From Sthenelais limicola (taxonomy: Eukaryota > Annelida > Polychaeta > Phyllodocida > Sigalionidae), in NCBI GenBank assembly GCA_942159475.1, contig OW804097.1, forward strand, positions 6,167,685 to 6,231,684: DNA of 64,000 bases, read 5' to 3'. Shown here in pieces: positions 63,728-64,000 of the stretch (positions are counted from its first letter, which is position 1; each line of letters starts with the position of its first letter). The notes beneath the pieces were generated by a model. The model was not told where the DNA came from, ran no database searches, and saw nothing but the letters and a program-made list of their open reading frames with translations. The position numbers and the translations under genes are program-made.

Positions 63728-64000
63728 TGGGCATATTTTACAGGAGAAGTATTACAGGGCCTCAAGATGGATCGTTTCGGGGCATGGGGGAAGCTGGAAT
63801 GAACCAGAATGTCTCTCAGGTTCAACGAGCGGCGGAATGCTACTAGGGTATGTTCCAGGAATTTCCTGTTCTTCTGATTGTCCCTAAGTCTGACTGGTTT
63901 TGGAGGGGTTGTTTGATAATAGTGAGGGAAAATGGTATTCTGGGGTAAGTAGGTAACTACAAAAGGGGATGATTTTGGATTTTTCGTTCTGCGGGGGGGA
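63723..64000 (-). pseudogene. Penelope-like reverse transcriptase C-terminal linker
   Basis: In the frame upstream of a one-base break near 63725, the minus strand reads FVVTYLP, then LVAFRRSLNLRDILVHSSF and RPCN, the linker between reverse transcriptase and GIY-YIG in Penelope-like proteins. Two stops follow at 63725-63720. The ORF extends beyond the window. Confidence 0.6.

Larger units (their letters stand above)
62012..64000 (-). mobile_element. Penelope-like element, 3' part, frameshifted
   Basis: From the right edge leftward: a C-terminal reverse-transcriptase linker (64000-about 63723), the GIY-YIG nuclease with zinc fingers (63727-62693), then open fragments at 62685-62520, 62523-62314 and 62281-62012 in shifting frames. 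The reverse transcriptase proper would lie to the right. At least two frameshifts show decay. Confidence 0.7.

Overview
The window is animal nuclear DNA: spliced genes with GT-AG introns and one GC-AG intron, AT-rich intergenic sequence, microsatellites, and very dense transposable elements. The mix of relics (DUF3504 tyrosine recombinases, Ty3/gypsy elements, an element with a fusion-type envelope gene, CR1/L2/Jockey-like LINEs, a Penelope-like GIY-YIG element) suggests a marine invertebrate, perhaps a mollusc or other lophotrochozoan. I cannot name the species. I saw no rRNA, tRNA or CRISPR.

Region 1 (1-18900) is a tandem cluster on the minus strand of a two-exon gene for a secreted protein of about 231 residues that I do not recognise. 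There are two complete copies (10120-12533 and 15225-16683), one copy cut by the left window edge (1-217), and further orphan upstream blocks. Two cluster units also carry broken DUF3504 (Crypton-type) recombinase relics on the plus strand. The left unit is split by a 6.6-kb element with terminal inverted repeats (762-7352, duplication AGGAT). The other unit keeps the empty site. That element holds its own DUF3504 gene with two in-frame stops.

Region 2 (18900-26300) is gene-poor. It holds a LINE 3' relic, a nested set of inverted-repeat elements (21256-24664), a ~178-bp tandem repeat, and a CpG-containing segment ending in a splice donor (25500-25682) that may be a non-coding first exon.

Region 3 (26302-36912) is the 5' half of a Ty3/gypsy element with a 153-bp LTR. 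Its gag is interrupted by a foldback-like insertion. It abuts a 7.5-kb LINE with three intact ORFs: an ORF1 with an RNA-binding-like region followed by a NADAR domain, a separate SGNH-hydrolase-like ORF, and an endonuclease/reverse-transcriptase ORF. This LINE is the most unusual system in the window.

Region 4 (36989-61626) is a host gene on the plus strand assembled here from five exons with matching phases: SAP domain, linker, 23-nt microexon, and a CARD-like domain over two exons. Its first intron (13.8 kb) contains satellites, a LINE fragment and a 10.9-kb Ty3/gypsy element on the minus strand (39553-50466, LTRs about 99% identical) with an extra zinc-finger ORF. Its second intron (9.1 kb) contains a 5'-truncated retroelement with the end of pol and a complete baculovirus-F/errantivirus-type envelope ORF.

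Region 5 (62012-64000) is the 3' part of a Penelope-like element on the minus strand, with a GIY-YIG nuclease continuous with two C2H2 fingers and with frameshifts on both sides.
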